A stretch of DNA of 64,000 bases from Maribacter sp. (GCA_020629415.1 JAHDDL010000003.1:1-64000), one strand, 5' to 3'; positions 53,357 through 62,309 are shown, counted from the stretch's first letter. Numbers and translations: made by a program. The notes: a model not told the origin generated them from the sequence alone.

Positions 53357-54544
53357 CTAACTTGCCTTAGCTTCGTTAAAGGTCTTCCTATCATCAAATT
53401 CGCCCTTTGCAATCGTCATTTTAGATTTCTTTTTTGATAATCTGCGAGCTATTTTACGTTCTCTATCAGCTCTGAAACTGGTAGCTTTAAAAATATCCGG
53501 AGCAAAAGAGATCGCTAAAACAATGGCGCCCAATCCAAGTAGGGTAATAGGGTTTATAAAATACTCGCTGAATGAAAATATACCTATGATCAAAAGCGTT
53601 GAATAGGGTAGGGAGCAGGCCAATATGTTCAAACCGAAGTTAACATCAAATGTTGGGTTTGGCTGTTCATCTTTCTCTTCCATAGACTGTATGGCACTCA
53701 TATGAGCAAATGGCCAAAAGCTACAGGCACTTTGTGGAAATACTACTAATAATAATATCATAGCCGGCGTCATAGCTGGTATGGCATAAGCAAAAATGCC
53801 GCTGAGTAAAAATGCCAGACCCATTCTACGGAAAAGCATAGAGATGATCAATTTAAACTCTCCTTTGTTAATTCTTACCGCCATACCAATGAATAAGAGT
53901 ACTAGCGGAGTCATCAAATCTTTAATACTTAGCGCTGTATTTTGAAAAAATGCTGGTAATGACGATAAATCTAACCCAAAACCTAGCATTAACAACCCTA
54001 CTACGATTACTATGTTTATAGGTTCATTGATCAAGGATATGAAAAGACCTTTTAGCTTGGCAGAAGATGATTCATTTTTTTCAATTACAGCATTTTTACG
54101 ATACCAATGCATGGCCAACATGTAAAGCAAAATCAAAACAAAAATTTTGTTTCCAATATCTGCAAGTGCGGCCAAAGCCAAGGTGTCGTCACCTAAATAA
54201 GCTACGATAAACGGAAAACAGGAAAGACCAGGTGCAGTAGATGGTAAAAGCATCATCAAGGTCCTTTTTTTACTTTTTTCCTCTTTATGTAAAGAGGCCG
54301 CCAAAAAATATTTTGTTGCCAATAACATAAGAAGATTGAATGTTAAGGCGGCTAATGGGAACACAAGCAAGGTTCCGTTAAGTTCTATTTTTAACAAGGC
54401 TACAAATATAGTAGCTGGTAGTGCTACGCTTAAAATAAGAACCTTAACACCTTTTAAATCTTGCTTTGCCACTTTCTTCTGTAGTAGTACGCCAAGACCT
54501 ATTATGAGTATTAATTCTAGGGTTTTTTGTAGTGCAAAATTCAT
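53357..54544 (-). CDS. AEC (auxin efflux carrier) family transporter
   Basis: A 395-residue membrane protein with about ten predicted helices in two halves and a basic cytosolic tail (RRLSKKKSKMTIAKGEFDDR) near the C-terminus. AEC/BASS-fold proteins move organic anions or amino-acid-like compounds. It lies 118 bases after the aminotransferase on the same strand, so it may be the inner-membrane carrier of the TonB-lipoprotein-aminotransferase locus. Direction of transport is unknown. Confidence 0.8.
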   Translation of the reverse strand: MNFALQKTLELILIIGLGVLLQKKVAKQDLKGVKVLILSVALPATIFVALLKIELNGTLLVFPLAALTFNLLMLLATKYFLAASLHKEEKSKKRTLMMLLPSTAPGLSCFPFIVAYLGDDTLALAALADIGNKIFVLILLYMLAMHWYRKNAVIEKNESSSAKLKGLFISLINEPINIVIVVGLLMLGFGLDLSSLPAFFQNTALSIKDLMTPLVLLFIGMAVRINKGEFKLIISMLFRRMGLAFLLSGIFAYAIPAMTPAMILLLVVFPQSACSFWPFAHMSAIQSMEEKDEQPNPTFDVNFGLNILACSLPYSTLLIIGIFSFSEYFINPITLLGLGAIVLAISFAPDIFKATSFRADRERKIARRLSKKKSKMTIAKGEFDDRKTFNEAKAS

Positions 54545-54662
54545 CTTTGGAGTGTTTTGGTTTGAGGTGGATCTATAAACTATGAATAGTCCGTAGGAGT
54601 TGATTCAGGATTTTTGTGTCAAGGCAATTATCCAATCTTCCAACTCCTGGACTAATTCAAAC

Positions 54663-55853
54663 TTAAACTAGCACTTTTTCAAGGGCAGCTGTAAACAGCT
54701 TCATTTCGTCCATGGTACCCATGCTTACTCGGCACCAGTTTTTACCATAGATTTCAAAAGCTCTAACGCCAACACCTTCGGCGGTCATTTTTTCTAAGAA
54801 AGGCTTACCGTCCATTTCTATTGGGAATATGATAAAACTTGTAGAAGACGGTACATACTCGAAACCTAATCTATCAAGATTTTCATACACATATTCCCTA
54901 CATTCCTTATTCAGTTTTCTGGACTTATTCTTGAATTCAATATCTTCCATACTTGCCATTGCCGCATATACGGATGGAAGCGATATACCCATACCGCCAC
55001 GCGTAATTTTTTGGATAATGTCCAAGGTTTCCGGTTGGGCAACTACATAACCTACACGTAGACCTGCCATACCTTGGATTTTAGAAAATGTACGGGCTAT
55101 AATAACATTTTTACCTTCGTTGATAAGCGATACCATACTCTTTTTTGCTGCATCGTCCAAAAAGCCCAAATACGCTTCGTCAACAAATATTGGAGTCTTT
55201 TCAGATACACGTGAGCAGAAATCTATTAGTTCTGCATGATCCGTCATGCTACCCGTTGGGTTATTGGGGTTACAGATATAAACCAATTTTGTGTCTTCAT
55301 CTATTGCCGCTTCCATTGCCGCTAAATCATGAGACCAATCTTTTTTTAGTGGAACTGGTTTCCACGTAGCGCCGGTTGCCTGTGCCACTTTAATCAAAGA
55401 CATGTATGCCGGGTCCGCAGAAACAATGTTTCCTCCATTTTGGAAAAATACCATAGCGGTTTTTTCCAAAAGATCTGAGGAACCGGGACCCATCATAATA
55501 TTCTCTTGTTTTACACCTTCTTCTACGGCTATCTTATCCATAAGCTGGTAGAGCTCTTTCCAAGCATATCGGTTTCCTTTTGGTGCATATTTTTGCATGG
55601 CGGAAACGGCCATTGGCGAAGGTCCGTATGGATTTTCATTTGCATTCAGTTTTGCTGCAAGTTCCAATGGTTGTGATGGTGCGTATGGTAAATACTCTTT
55701 AAAAAACGGAGTGTATGGTATGTTGCCTTTTGCATCTAACGCAATAGGTTCTGATGGGAAAGCACCATAGGTCAAATAAGGTGCCGCCATTACACCTGCG
55801 GCGGTAAGAACCCCTTTTTTAAGCCAATCTCTTCTGTTTACATTTGTTTTCAT
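54663..55853 (-). CDS. Tat-exported HisC-like PLP aminotransferase
   Basis: A 396-residue protein. A twin-arginine signal (NRRDWLKKGVLTAAGVMA) leads a complete class I/II aminotransferase of the histidinol-phosphate type. It shows LNANENPYGPSP, MMGPGSSDLLEKTA, the PLP-contacting NPNNPTGS and VDEAYLGF, the Schiff-base Lys in RTFSKIQGMAG, and the substrate-binding Arg near the end (NWCRVSMGT). PLP enzymes are normally cytosolic; a Tat signal indicates export of the folded holoenzyme to the periplasm. It follows the lipoprotein gene by 27 bases. The role is probably degradation or conversion of an imported amine or amino acid, not histidine synthesis. Confidence 0.88.
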   Translation of the reverse strand: MKTNVNRRDWLKKGVLTAAGVMAAPYLTYGAFPSEPIALDAKGNIPYTPFFKEYLPYAPSQPLELAAKLNANENPYGPSPMAVSAMQKYAPKGNRYAWKELYQLMDKIAVEEGVKQENIMMGPGSSDLLEKTAMVFFQNGGNIVSADPAYMSLIKVAQATGATWKPVPLKKDWSHDLAAMEAAIDEDTKLVYICNPNNPTGSMTDHAELIDFCSRVSEKTPIFVDEAYLGFLDDAAKKSMVSLINEGKNVIIARTFSKIQGMAGLRVGYVVAQPETLDIIQKITRGGMGISLPSVYAAMASMEDIEFKNKSRKLNKECREYVYENLDRLGFEYVPSSTSFIIFPIEMDGKPFLEKMTAEGVGVRAFEIYGKNWCRVSMGTMDEMKLFTAALEKVLV

Positions 55854-55880
55854 AATGTGCTATGTTTAAGTTAAAAGTTT

Positions 55881-56384
55881 CTAGTTTGTTTCAACAGGAA
55901 CGGCATTTGCGCCAATATTTCCTTCAGCTACCACAGTACTGTCTTCTGGACTTAAAGAAATGCTTACGTGAGCATCCAATGAATCGATTGTATCGTAGAA
56001 CGAGGAGTCTGCAATAAGAAAAAACTTGTTTGCCGCCAACTCTCCGGTAGATCCGTCTACGTCATCCAGTGAAATAGATACTGTACTACCCATGCCAACG
56101 GCACCATCAATTATAACGGCCGGGTGTAGCGTATCTTCAATAGTGTTGTAAAGTGATATTTGTACCAAGGTCTGGTCCAGGTCAGTTTTCCAAAAAACGA
56201 TCCTCCCGTAGACATTGGAACCCATTGGGTCAGTTGAATCTATGGTATATGCAGTGTAGGTGTCCAAAGTGCCACCACCTTCGGCTACCTCTTGAGCTGA
56301 ATCTAATCGCTCTAGATCACATGAACCGAATGTTATTAAGATTACAGTTAGTACACTTAACTTTTTTATATATGTCTTTATCAT
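55881..56384 (-). CDS. Small lipoprotein of the TonB-aminotransferase operon
   Basis: A 167-residue lipoprotein: signal with lipobox ITFGSC (Cys near residue 23), then a beta-rich domain with VYGRIVFWKTDLDQTLVQISLYN and SLDDVDGSTGELAANKF. No family is certain; the layout faintly recalls CHRD domains. It sits between the TonB receptor (28 bases) and the aminotransferase (27 bases). It may be the surface or periplasmic binding partner of the receptor, in place of SusD. Confidence 0.65.
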   Translation of the reverse strand: MIKTYIKKLSVLTVILITFGSCDLERLDSAQEVAEGGGTLDTYTAYTIDSTDPMGSNVYGRIVFWKTDLDQTLVQISLYNTIEDTLHPAVIIDGAVGMGSTVSISLDDVDGSTGELAANKFFLIADSSFYDTIDSLDAHVSISLSPEDSTVVAEGNIGANAVPVETN

Positions 56385-56412
56385 TTTCTTAATTTTTAAT
56401 ATTAAACATCAA

Positions 56413-59382
56413 TTAGAAGCTTAGTGTAGCCCTTACTGAATAAAAAGCACCTAGAGAACCTTGCTGAGCATTACCATATAGGTAAAAACCTCTTTCTTCT
56501 GATCGATATAGATCTGGATAATTATTGAAAATATTTTGTCCGGTAAGGGTAAAGGCCAAATTTTCAGAAGCTTTATATGTTAATCCAAGGTCAGCGGTAA
56601 GCTGGGCTGAAAATGTTTGGTCAGAATAACCTTGTTCTCCAACATTTGGGAAGTTGGCATCGGTCAAGGTGCCAATTCCGTCATCTATTCTAGCAATTTC
56701 CCCAAAATAGTTACCTCTTAACATTCCTGACCATTTTCCTAAGCTATAGGTAGCCGATGCAATAAACTGCGTATTTGGTACACCTTGCTCATATGCACCT
56801 ATTACGGCACGGTCAATATATAGGTCTTCTAGTTCTTGATCGGTCAATTCCGTATTCAGGTCAGGAACGTTTGCGCCTTCAAAGGTTCTGTCCGATAGTA
56901 ATCCGGAAACGTTTAAATTCAACATTCCTTCGCCAACTCTATCACTGTAATTGGCTACTATTTCTATACCTTTTGTACTGATATCACCACCGTTGATCCT
57001 AAAACTTGCCAAACCAGAACCTATTAGTGGTTCTAAAACCGGGGCATCAGATGCGCTGAAGTTACCAGTGCTGAACAAACGGTCTTTAATATCAATTTGA
57101 AAGGCATCGATACTAAGATCCAATTTTTTAAAAAGCTTTGCGGTAATTCCCAGACCAATGTTGGTAGATCTCTCTTCTTGCAGCTGCTGAATGCCAATAG
57201 TTTTTGCGACTTGACTACTATTTGGATATAGAGTTCCATCAAACGGTTCTAAATCAACAAAAAAGGTAAATGTATGTGAGTAATTTAATTCTTGTAATGA
57301 AGGTGCTCTAAAACCATTACTGATAGATCCCCTAACTGATAAGTTATCCGATATAGAGTAACGAGTGGCAAACTTTCCTGTAAAAACCCCACCAAAGTCA
57401 GTATATTGTTCAGTACGAAGTGCACCACTTACAAACCATTTGTCCGTAACATCTAATTCCAGGTCTAAATAAAGACCGGTAACCGATCTAAACGCATTTG
57501 CCTCGTTCTCAGGTGCAAAACCTCTAAAACATTGGCAATTTGGACTGTATTGTAATACAGGATATGAGCTAACACCTGCAAATGGTAATACAAGAGGTGC
57601 GCCATTGGCATCAACAAGTGGACTTCCGTCCAAACCTTCCAACGGGAAACCATCAGGTCCTATAAGTGGTTGATTGTCTTCTGTTGCGGTAACAAAACCC
57701 GCATCGCCAGCAGCGTAACTTTCTTCCTGTCCTCTTTCAATAATATAATTCTCAATTCTAAATTCTCCTCCTATTGCTATGTTTAGTCCAGATAGGAAAT
57801 CTGGATAATATCTTGAAAGATCAAAATTGGCCGTGTTCTGTGTGAATTTGTGGGTTCCCAGATCCATTTCTGTTGGTGAAGCGGATTGTAGACTGGCGTT
57901 GAATGTATTAAACTGCCCAAGTCTTTGTGTGTTGGTGCCGAAGGTATTGCTGAAATCAAAGTCCCAATCGCCTAATTTTCCTTTAACACCACCTGTAAAG
58001 GCCAAATTGGTTTGCTCATTGGTCATTTGTGGTCTAAAACCGTTTGGATACAAGTCAAAATTGAAACGATCGGTTTGTGCTGATCTTCGATAAAAACATC
58101 CAAATAGCTGTCCAGATTTGTAACCAAAGTCACCAAAGGAATAAAAGCTGCTTTCAGATGTTTCAGAAAGTGGTATTTCCAGGTCATAGGATACTACGCC
58201 CAATACACTTGGTGATAAACCTGCAAAGGTTGATATATCTCTTGCGGTAAGGCCACGTGCGGCAAGTAGACCTGCATCTGTCTGTAATTCTGCCGCAAGT
58301 GCAGCGTCTCCAGCTGTTTGTGCTGCCAAAAGTTCTGGGTTGGTTATTATAGGGTTACCTTGTGCATCTGTTCGTTCATTGTTCAGGTAAGAATCGCCAT
58401 AAGGTGTAGCGCCACTAATATTGGGGCGTATGGCGGCTTCATTTTGTCTGTAGGTTCCTGCTACGTTAAGATATCCGCCGTTTTCAAAAGAGGTTCCATA
58501 GTTAATTCCAAGTTGATGTGTTATACCATCTATTCCATCGGTATCGTTTAGTAAAGCTTGATCGGATTCACTAATGTTGGAATCACTGATATCCGGGTTA
58601 GAGTTGGTATAAAAACCGGCAGTGTAGTTTGCCGTAAATTTATCGGTACCTTTTCTAGTAACTATATTGATCACCCCGGCGATAGCGTCAGACCCATATT
58701 GGGCAGAGGCACCATCACGTAACACTTCCACGCGGTCAATGGCATCCAAGGAAATGAAATCCATATCAACTGAGTTTGCAGATCCACCTGTTGCAGAACT
58801 TATCAATTGAGCTCCACTATGGCGTCTTTTACCGTTTACCAATACCAATAATTGATTGGGACCCAAACCTCTTAAGGAAGGAGGTGTAACCGAAGCGCTT
58901 AAGTCGCCACCTTGGGATCTAACAGCGGTAAAAGATGGTGCGGACGCCACAAGTAATTGACCAACATCCAATTGTGGCATATTAATGGCCTGTTTGCTGA
59001 CGCTTATTACATCTACAGGAGCTGCGGTCTGTAATTTTGTTCTTGATTGCCCTCTGGAACCTACCACAACGGTCTCCGTTAATTGCTGTGCGGATTCTTC
59101 TAAAGTAGCGTTGATCGTGGTTTTGCTATTAACCGGTATTTCTAATTTGGCGTATCCAATGAATGAATACACTAGTGTGGCATCACTTGCCGCGGTAATA
59201 GAGTATAGTCCGTCAAAATCTGTAATTACCCCTTTGGTAGTGCCTTTTACCATAACGTTAACGCCGGGCAAGGGACCTTGTGCATCTGATACTTTACCGT
59301 TAATTGTAATTTCCTGTGCTTGTGCTATGAAAAGTGTACATAGTAACAAGAAGGATAGTGTTAGAATTTTCTTCATAATCAT
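56413..59382 (-). CDS. TonB-dependent outer-membrane receptor
   Basis: A 989-residue receptor. A signal peptide is followed by a CarboxypepD-regulatory-like domain (about 22-95: INGKVSDAQGPLPGVNVMVKG), a plug domain (about 110-235: PSLRGLGPNQLLVLVNGKRR and VEVLRDGASAQYGSDAIAGV) and a 22-strand barrel ending in YSVRATLSF. No SusD is encoded next to it, and no sigma/anti-sigma signalling extension is seen. Downstream on the same strand come a lipoprotein and an exported aminotransferase, which suggests a substrate that is an amino compound. ATG 59382 or 59376 may be used. A leader hairpin lies upstream. Confidence 0.93.
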   Translation of the reverse strand: MIMKKILTLSFLLLCTLFIAQAQEITINGKVSDAQGPLPGVNVMVKGTTKGVITDFDGLYSITAASDATLVYSFIGYAKLEIPVNSKTTINATLEESAQQLTETVVVGSRGQSRTKLQTAAPVDVISVSKQAINMPQLDVGQLLVASAPSFTAVRSQGGDLSASVTPPSLRGLGPNQLLVLVNGKRRHSGAQLISSATGGSANSVDMDFISLDAIDRVEVLRDGASAQYGSDAIAGVINIVTRKGTDKFTANYTAGFYTNSNPDISDSNISESDQALLNDTDGIDGITHQLGINYGTSFENGGYLNVAGTYRQNEAAIRPNISGATPYGDSYLNNERTDAQGNPIITNPELLAAQTAGDAALAAELQTDAGLLAARGLTARDISTFAGLSPSVLGVVSYDLEIPLSETSESSFYSFGDFGYKSGQLFGCFYRRSAQTDRFNFDLYPNGFRPQMTNEQTNLAFTGGVKGKLGDWDFDFSNTFGTNTQRLGQFNTFNASLQSASPTEMDLGTHKFTQNTANFDLSRYYPDFLSGLNIAIGGEFRIENYIIERGQEESYAAGDAGFVTATEDNQPLIGPDGFPLEGLDGSPLVDANGAPLVLPFAGVSSYPVLQYSPNCQCFRGFAPENEANAFRSVTGLYLDLELDVTDKWFVSGALRTEQYTDFGGVFTGKFATRYSISDNLSVRGSISNGFRAPSLQELNYSHTFTFFVDLEPFDGTLYPNSSQVAKTIGIQQLQEERSTNIGLGITAKLFKKLDLSIDAFQIDIKDRLFSTGNFSASDAPVLEPLIGSGLASFRINGGDISTKGIEIVANYSDRVGEGMLNLNVSGLLSDRTFEGANVPDLNTELTDQELEDLYIDRAVIGAYEQGVPNTQFIASATYSLGKWSGMLRGNYFGEIARIDDGIGTLTDANFPNVGEQGYSDQTFSAQLTADLGLTYKASENLAFTLTGQNIFNNYPDLYRSEERGFYLYGNAQQGSLGAFYSVRATLSF

Positions 59383-59909
59383 GTGAGTTTAGTTGTTGCT
59401 CAATGGTGCACCTACCTAATAGCGATCCTATGGTTAGAAGGAGCGCTATTGGGGGAATACCTTATGCGTAAAAGAAAAGTTCCGGATACTTTACAGGTCA
59501 ATTGATCATGTTATTAGGTGACCAAATGACTTATACAATATTATAAATTGTTAGAGCAAATTAAAAATAGCTGTAACTCGTTAGCTATTGATTATGAATA
59601 TGTTGTGAGGGTGTTATTTGAATTATCGACAGTTTTTTTAATAAAATCTATCATTAATTCAGTTTTTTCATTTTTTAGAATTGGAAATGTGCTAATCTGG
59701 TATTATTGTGTAAAAATGTGCTTTTTATGTAATTAATAATTTGATTAGAGAAAAATAAACAAAACATCAATAATTGGCTTTTTTATTGCTTTATTATCAC
59801 TAAAAATTAGATTATTATAAATTAAATTTGTTAAAAATGCTTAAAAGCCTATAATAATTCAACGATAATTCAATATTTATTGAAATAGCCGTTTAAACCT
59901 TTAGCACAG
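59383..59909. promoter_or_regulatory. Divergent control region between TonB operon and Lrp gene
   Basis: A 527-base AT-rich region between the minus-strand TonB operon and the plus-strand Lrp/AsnC gene. The half near the TonB gene carries the leader hairpin at 59418-59450. The half near the Lrp gene is very AT-rich (59740-59890) with several ATAAT/ATTAT runs, a likely binding region for the regulator. I see no gene. Confidence 0.5.
59418..59450 (-). promoter_or_regulatory. Leader hairpin of the TonB operon
   Basis: AATAGCG (59418-59424) pairs with CGCTATT (59444-59450). After one mismatch TCC (59426-59428) pairs with GGA (59440-59442), leaving an 11-base loop. It sits about 35 bases before the TonB ATG. 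It does not match a riboswitch class I know. Confidence 0.5.
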
Positions 59910-60383
59910 ATGAGAAACAAATTAGATCAGGTTGATTTCAATATTTTAAACATTTTAGCTGAAAATGCGCAAACTCCATATACGGACGTAGCCAAAAAAT
60001 TGATCGTGTCTCCCGGTACGGTTCATATGCGTATGCGAAAAATGAGAGAAATGGGATTGATTACCGGAGCGACACTTAGTTTGGATTATGCAAAGATGGG
60101 CTGGAAGATGACTATATTCTTAGGTATTTTTTTAAGTGAGATTAGTCTCTTTAAAAAGGTAATGGCTCGTCTGAACGAGATAGAGGAAGTGGTTAAAATT
60201 CATCATGTAACGGGCAAATATGATGTTTTTATAAAAATGCATGCAAGGGATAGTTTTCACTATAAGCAAGTTTACCAAGACGAAATTCTTAGCATATCCG
60301 GTATACGCGGTATAGAATCTTTTATTTCTATAGAAGAAAATTTAGAACGCCATATTAGATTTGTGGAAGTTGAAGAAGATTGA
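59910..60383 (+). CDS. Lrp/AsnC family regulator
   Basis: A 157-residue regulator: N-terminal HTH (LDQVDFNILNILAENAQTPY, VSPGTVHMRMRKMREMG) and C-terminal RAM ligand-binding domain (HHVTGKYDVFIKMHARD, ISIEENLERHIRF). Lrp/AsnC proteins bind amino acids and control amino-acid metabolism and transport. It is divergent from the TonB-lipoprotein-aminotransferase operon and is the natural candidate to regulate it, with an amino acid as effector. Confidence 0.92.
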   Translation: MRNKLDQVDFNILNILAENAQTPYTDVAKKLIVSPGTVHMRMRKMREMGLITGATLSLDYAKMGWKMTIFLGIFLSEISLFKKVMARLNEIEEVVKIHHVTGKYDVFIKMHARDSFHYKQVYQDEILSISGIRGIESFISIEENLERHIRFVEVEED

Positions 60384-60983
60384 TTATATCAGTTTCATTT
60401 CTGTAGGATTCCAGTGTACAGGTTGTTTTCTTGTATAGCTTTCATTTGCCAAAAGTGCCGCGCCTGCTGCTCTAAGTCCAAATTTTGGGTCTTGTATTAC
60501 TTTTACATTTTCTCTTATGCTGGTAAAAAAATTAAGAAAATGGTCATAATGTGCTCCTTTATAGGTGCCAGGTGCTTGCCAAGTAGTTGATCCCGTGGCT
60601 AAACTACCAGCTCTATTACTTAATTTTTTTGATGCAAAATCTTTTCTGATCAAAATTTCGCGGTAATCTCTTGTCACAAAAATATCATTGCCCCAAAGTT
60701 CTTTTGCTCGCTCTAATCGGCCTGTATATAAATCACATGCCGCAACAATTTTTACACCTGTTACTTGTAATGCTGCTTGGGTATCATAAATACCCTGTAT
60801 ACCAGAACCAATTAAGGTAATGTTTATTTGGTCGTTTATATTAAACTCTTCTTTAACGTAAATTCTTTGTAAAAGTATTTACTGTTTTGTAGCCGTTGAT
60901 AATAAAAAAGGTGACGTACCTAATGCTGCTGAAGTTATAGATGCACGTTTTATGAACGATTTTCTTGAGTTGTTCTGACCCAT
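60384..60983 (-). pseudogene. Decayed Tat-exported Gfo/Idh/MocA oxidoreductase
   Basis: The minus strand from ATG 60983 encodes a Tat-like signal (SRKSFIKRASITSAALG). It runs into an in-frame TAA after about 34 codons (KQ-stop), then continues in the same frame with a Gfo/Idh/MocA NAD-binding start (INITLIGSGIQGIYDTQ, VKIVAACDLYTGRLE). After DYREIL it jumps straight to the family's C-terminal end (RAAGAALLANESYTRKQP, VHWNPTEMKLI). Normal members have about 430-450 residues; here only 200 codons remain. A premature stop plus a large internal deletion make it non-functional. It is a relative of the intact gene at 52002-53354. Confidence 0.85.
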
Positions 60984-61123
60984 ATTTTGTTATTCATTAT
61001 AAATTATGGTTGTACGCTATTAAAATTACCTAAAAATATTGTCTATTAGACATATCGTTTAAACATATTCTTAGGTTTTTGGGATAGGGATTTCCTGTTT
61101 TATGGTCGTTCACCTAAGTAATC

Positions 61124-61185
61124 TGCCAATTGGCAACATTTATGATTTTAATGGCATTAAAATTTTCAAGAACAACGTAATTTTG
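61124..61185 (+). promoter_or_regulatory. Palindrome and -7 element upstream of the small exporter
   Basis: A 12-base palindrome TGCCAATTGGCA (61124-61135) lies 42 bases upstream of a TAATTTTG -7 element (61178-61185), which is 20 bases before the start codon. The palindrome may be an activator site. No good -33 box is present. Confidence 0.4.
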
Positions 61186-61205
61186 CATTCGCTTAAAAAA
61201 GAGAT

Positions 61206-61664
61206 TTGTTAAAAGATATACTTATTGCAGCACTTTGGAGCATCTCCCCATTAGGAGAAGCCAAGGTAGGTATACCTTATGGTCTTCTACAGGGAGGTAA
61301 TATTTACGTAATCTTCGTGGTCTGTTTTTTGGCCAATGTGCTTGTTTTTCCAATTATGATGTTTTTTTTAAACACGGTCAATAGGTATTTACTTAGATGG
61401 CATTTTTATAAGAAGAATGCAATATTTGTGGCAAGACGGGCAAAAACTGGTTCTGGGGATCAAATTAAAAAATACGGATTCTTCGGTCTTATATTTTTTG
61501 TGATGTTACCTGTGCCCGGTACCGGGGTTTATGCAGGTAGTATTGCCAGTTATTTGTTTAAAATTGAAAGAAAAAAAGCTTTTTTAGCAAATACTATTGG
61601 TATATTTTTATCTTCTTTGATTGTTTGGGCAACTACTTTGTTGACCATGAAGGGAATGGCATAA
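61206..61664 (+). CDS. Small multidrug export (Sm_multidrug_ex) family membrane protein
   Basis: A 152-residue membrane protein with SPLGEAKVGIPYGLLQGG, the hallmark of the PF06695 family, and four to five hydrophobic segments including IKKYGFFGLIFFVMLPVPGTGVYAG. A transport role has been proposed for the family but is not well established. The start is TTG at 61206; no ATG is available. It follows the Gfo/Idh pseudogene, on the opposite strand. Confidence 0.85.
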   Translation: MLKDILIAALWSISPLGEAKVGIPYGLLQGGNIYVIFVVCFLANVLVFPIMMFFLNTVNRYLLRWHFYKKNAIFVARRAKTGSGDQIKKYGFFGLIFFVMLPVPGTGVYAGSIASYLFKIERKKAFLANTIGIFLSSLIVWATTLLTMKGMA

Positions 61665-61746
61665 ATTTTAATTTCAAAGATTTTTTATCCATTTATTTTG
61701 TGAATAACTATACCTAATATTAATTTCATTAACAGACATTGCCTTT

Positions 61747-61770
61747 TAAATTTGTAGCTTTTTTAAGCTA
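61747..61770 (+). promoter_or_regulatory. Promoter and start-codon hairpin of the 61770 gene
   Basis: TAAATTTG (61747-61754) with TTTC 19 bases upstream (61724-61727) fits a promoter whose transcript would start only about 9 bases before the ATG. TAGCTT (61755-61760) pairs with AAGCTA (61765-61770), so the A of the start codon lies in a hairpin. Confidence 0.5.
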
Positions 61771-62123
61771 TGGATACCCTTAAAATTGGTGATAAACTTT
61801 ATAATGTTGAGCAGAATGGGTTCAACGATTTTGCGCGATATTCTTTTTCTGAAGTTGTGCGACTTACCGAAACTTTAGCGGTTTTAAAAAATGGTGTAAG
61901 ACTCATAAATAGACCTAAACAGTCATACATTGTAGAAGATGTTGGCTATTCCGTGAATAGGAATAAAGGTACGCATTGGCATATTGTTTCTTTAAAAGCC
62001 ATACGAAATGCCCAAATTGAAAATGAAAAAATTAAGGTTCATGATTGGTTTGAGGAAAAGCAATTTACTTTTAAAGAGAAGCAATACATCTATAAATTGT
62101 TCCACTCTAATGAGGGAAAATAA
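61770..62123 (+). CDS. Small soluble protein, unknown
   Basis: A 117-residue protein with no signal peptide or membrane segment. It has a first half of beta strands (LKIGDKLYNVEQNGFN, LAVLKNGVRLINRPKQSY) and a charged helical second half (EEKQFTFKEKQYIYKLFHS). No family is recognised; it is probably a conserved flavobacterial cytosolic protein. It has its own promoter, a nearly leaderless start and a long 3' region with structured RNA. Confidence 0.6.
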   Translation: MDTLKIGDKLYNVEQNGFNDFARYSFSEVVRLTETLAVLKNGVRLINRPKQSYIVEDVGYSVNRNKGTHWHIVSLKAIRNAQIENEKIKVHDWFEEKQFTFKEKQYIYKLFHSNEGK

Positions 62124-62212
62124 TATGTAAAAATAGCTTGGTTTTTATAAGAAATGAAAAGGTCGTTTTTTAATTGAAAAACCTTTACTACCTTTACGGC
62201 GTTGTGTTGTGT

Positions 62213-62297
62213 CTCAAAGAAATTTGAGGCAATTGTGTTTATCGGATTTAACCGATAGAACCCAATGAAAGGCTTTCCATTAAGGGAGGCTTTTTTT
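62213..62297 (+). ncRNA. Three-hairpin structured RNA with terminator
   Basis: Three hairpins follow one another: CTCAAA with TTTGAG (62213-62228), TATCGG with CCGATA (62240-62257), and GCTTTCC with GGGAGGC including G-T pairs (62272-62290). Seven T follow at 62291-62297. The element begins about 90 bases after the 61770 gene's stop. It may be that gene's 3' end or an independent small RNA. Confidence 0.45.
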
Positions 62298-62309
62298 GTT
62301 TTTAGTCAT

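Noticed and set aside
59383-59530. Known riboswitch in the TonB leader
   Set aside because: I compared it by eye with the cobalamin, TPP and SAM core motifs and none is present; only a simple hairpin is supported.
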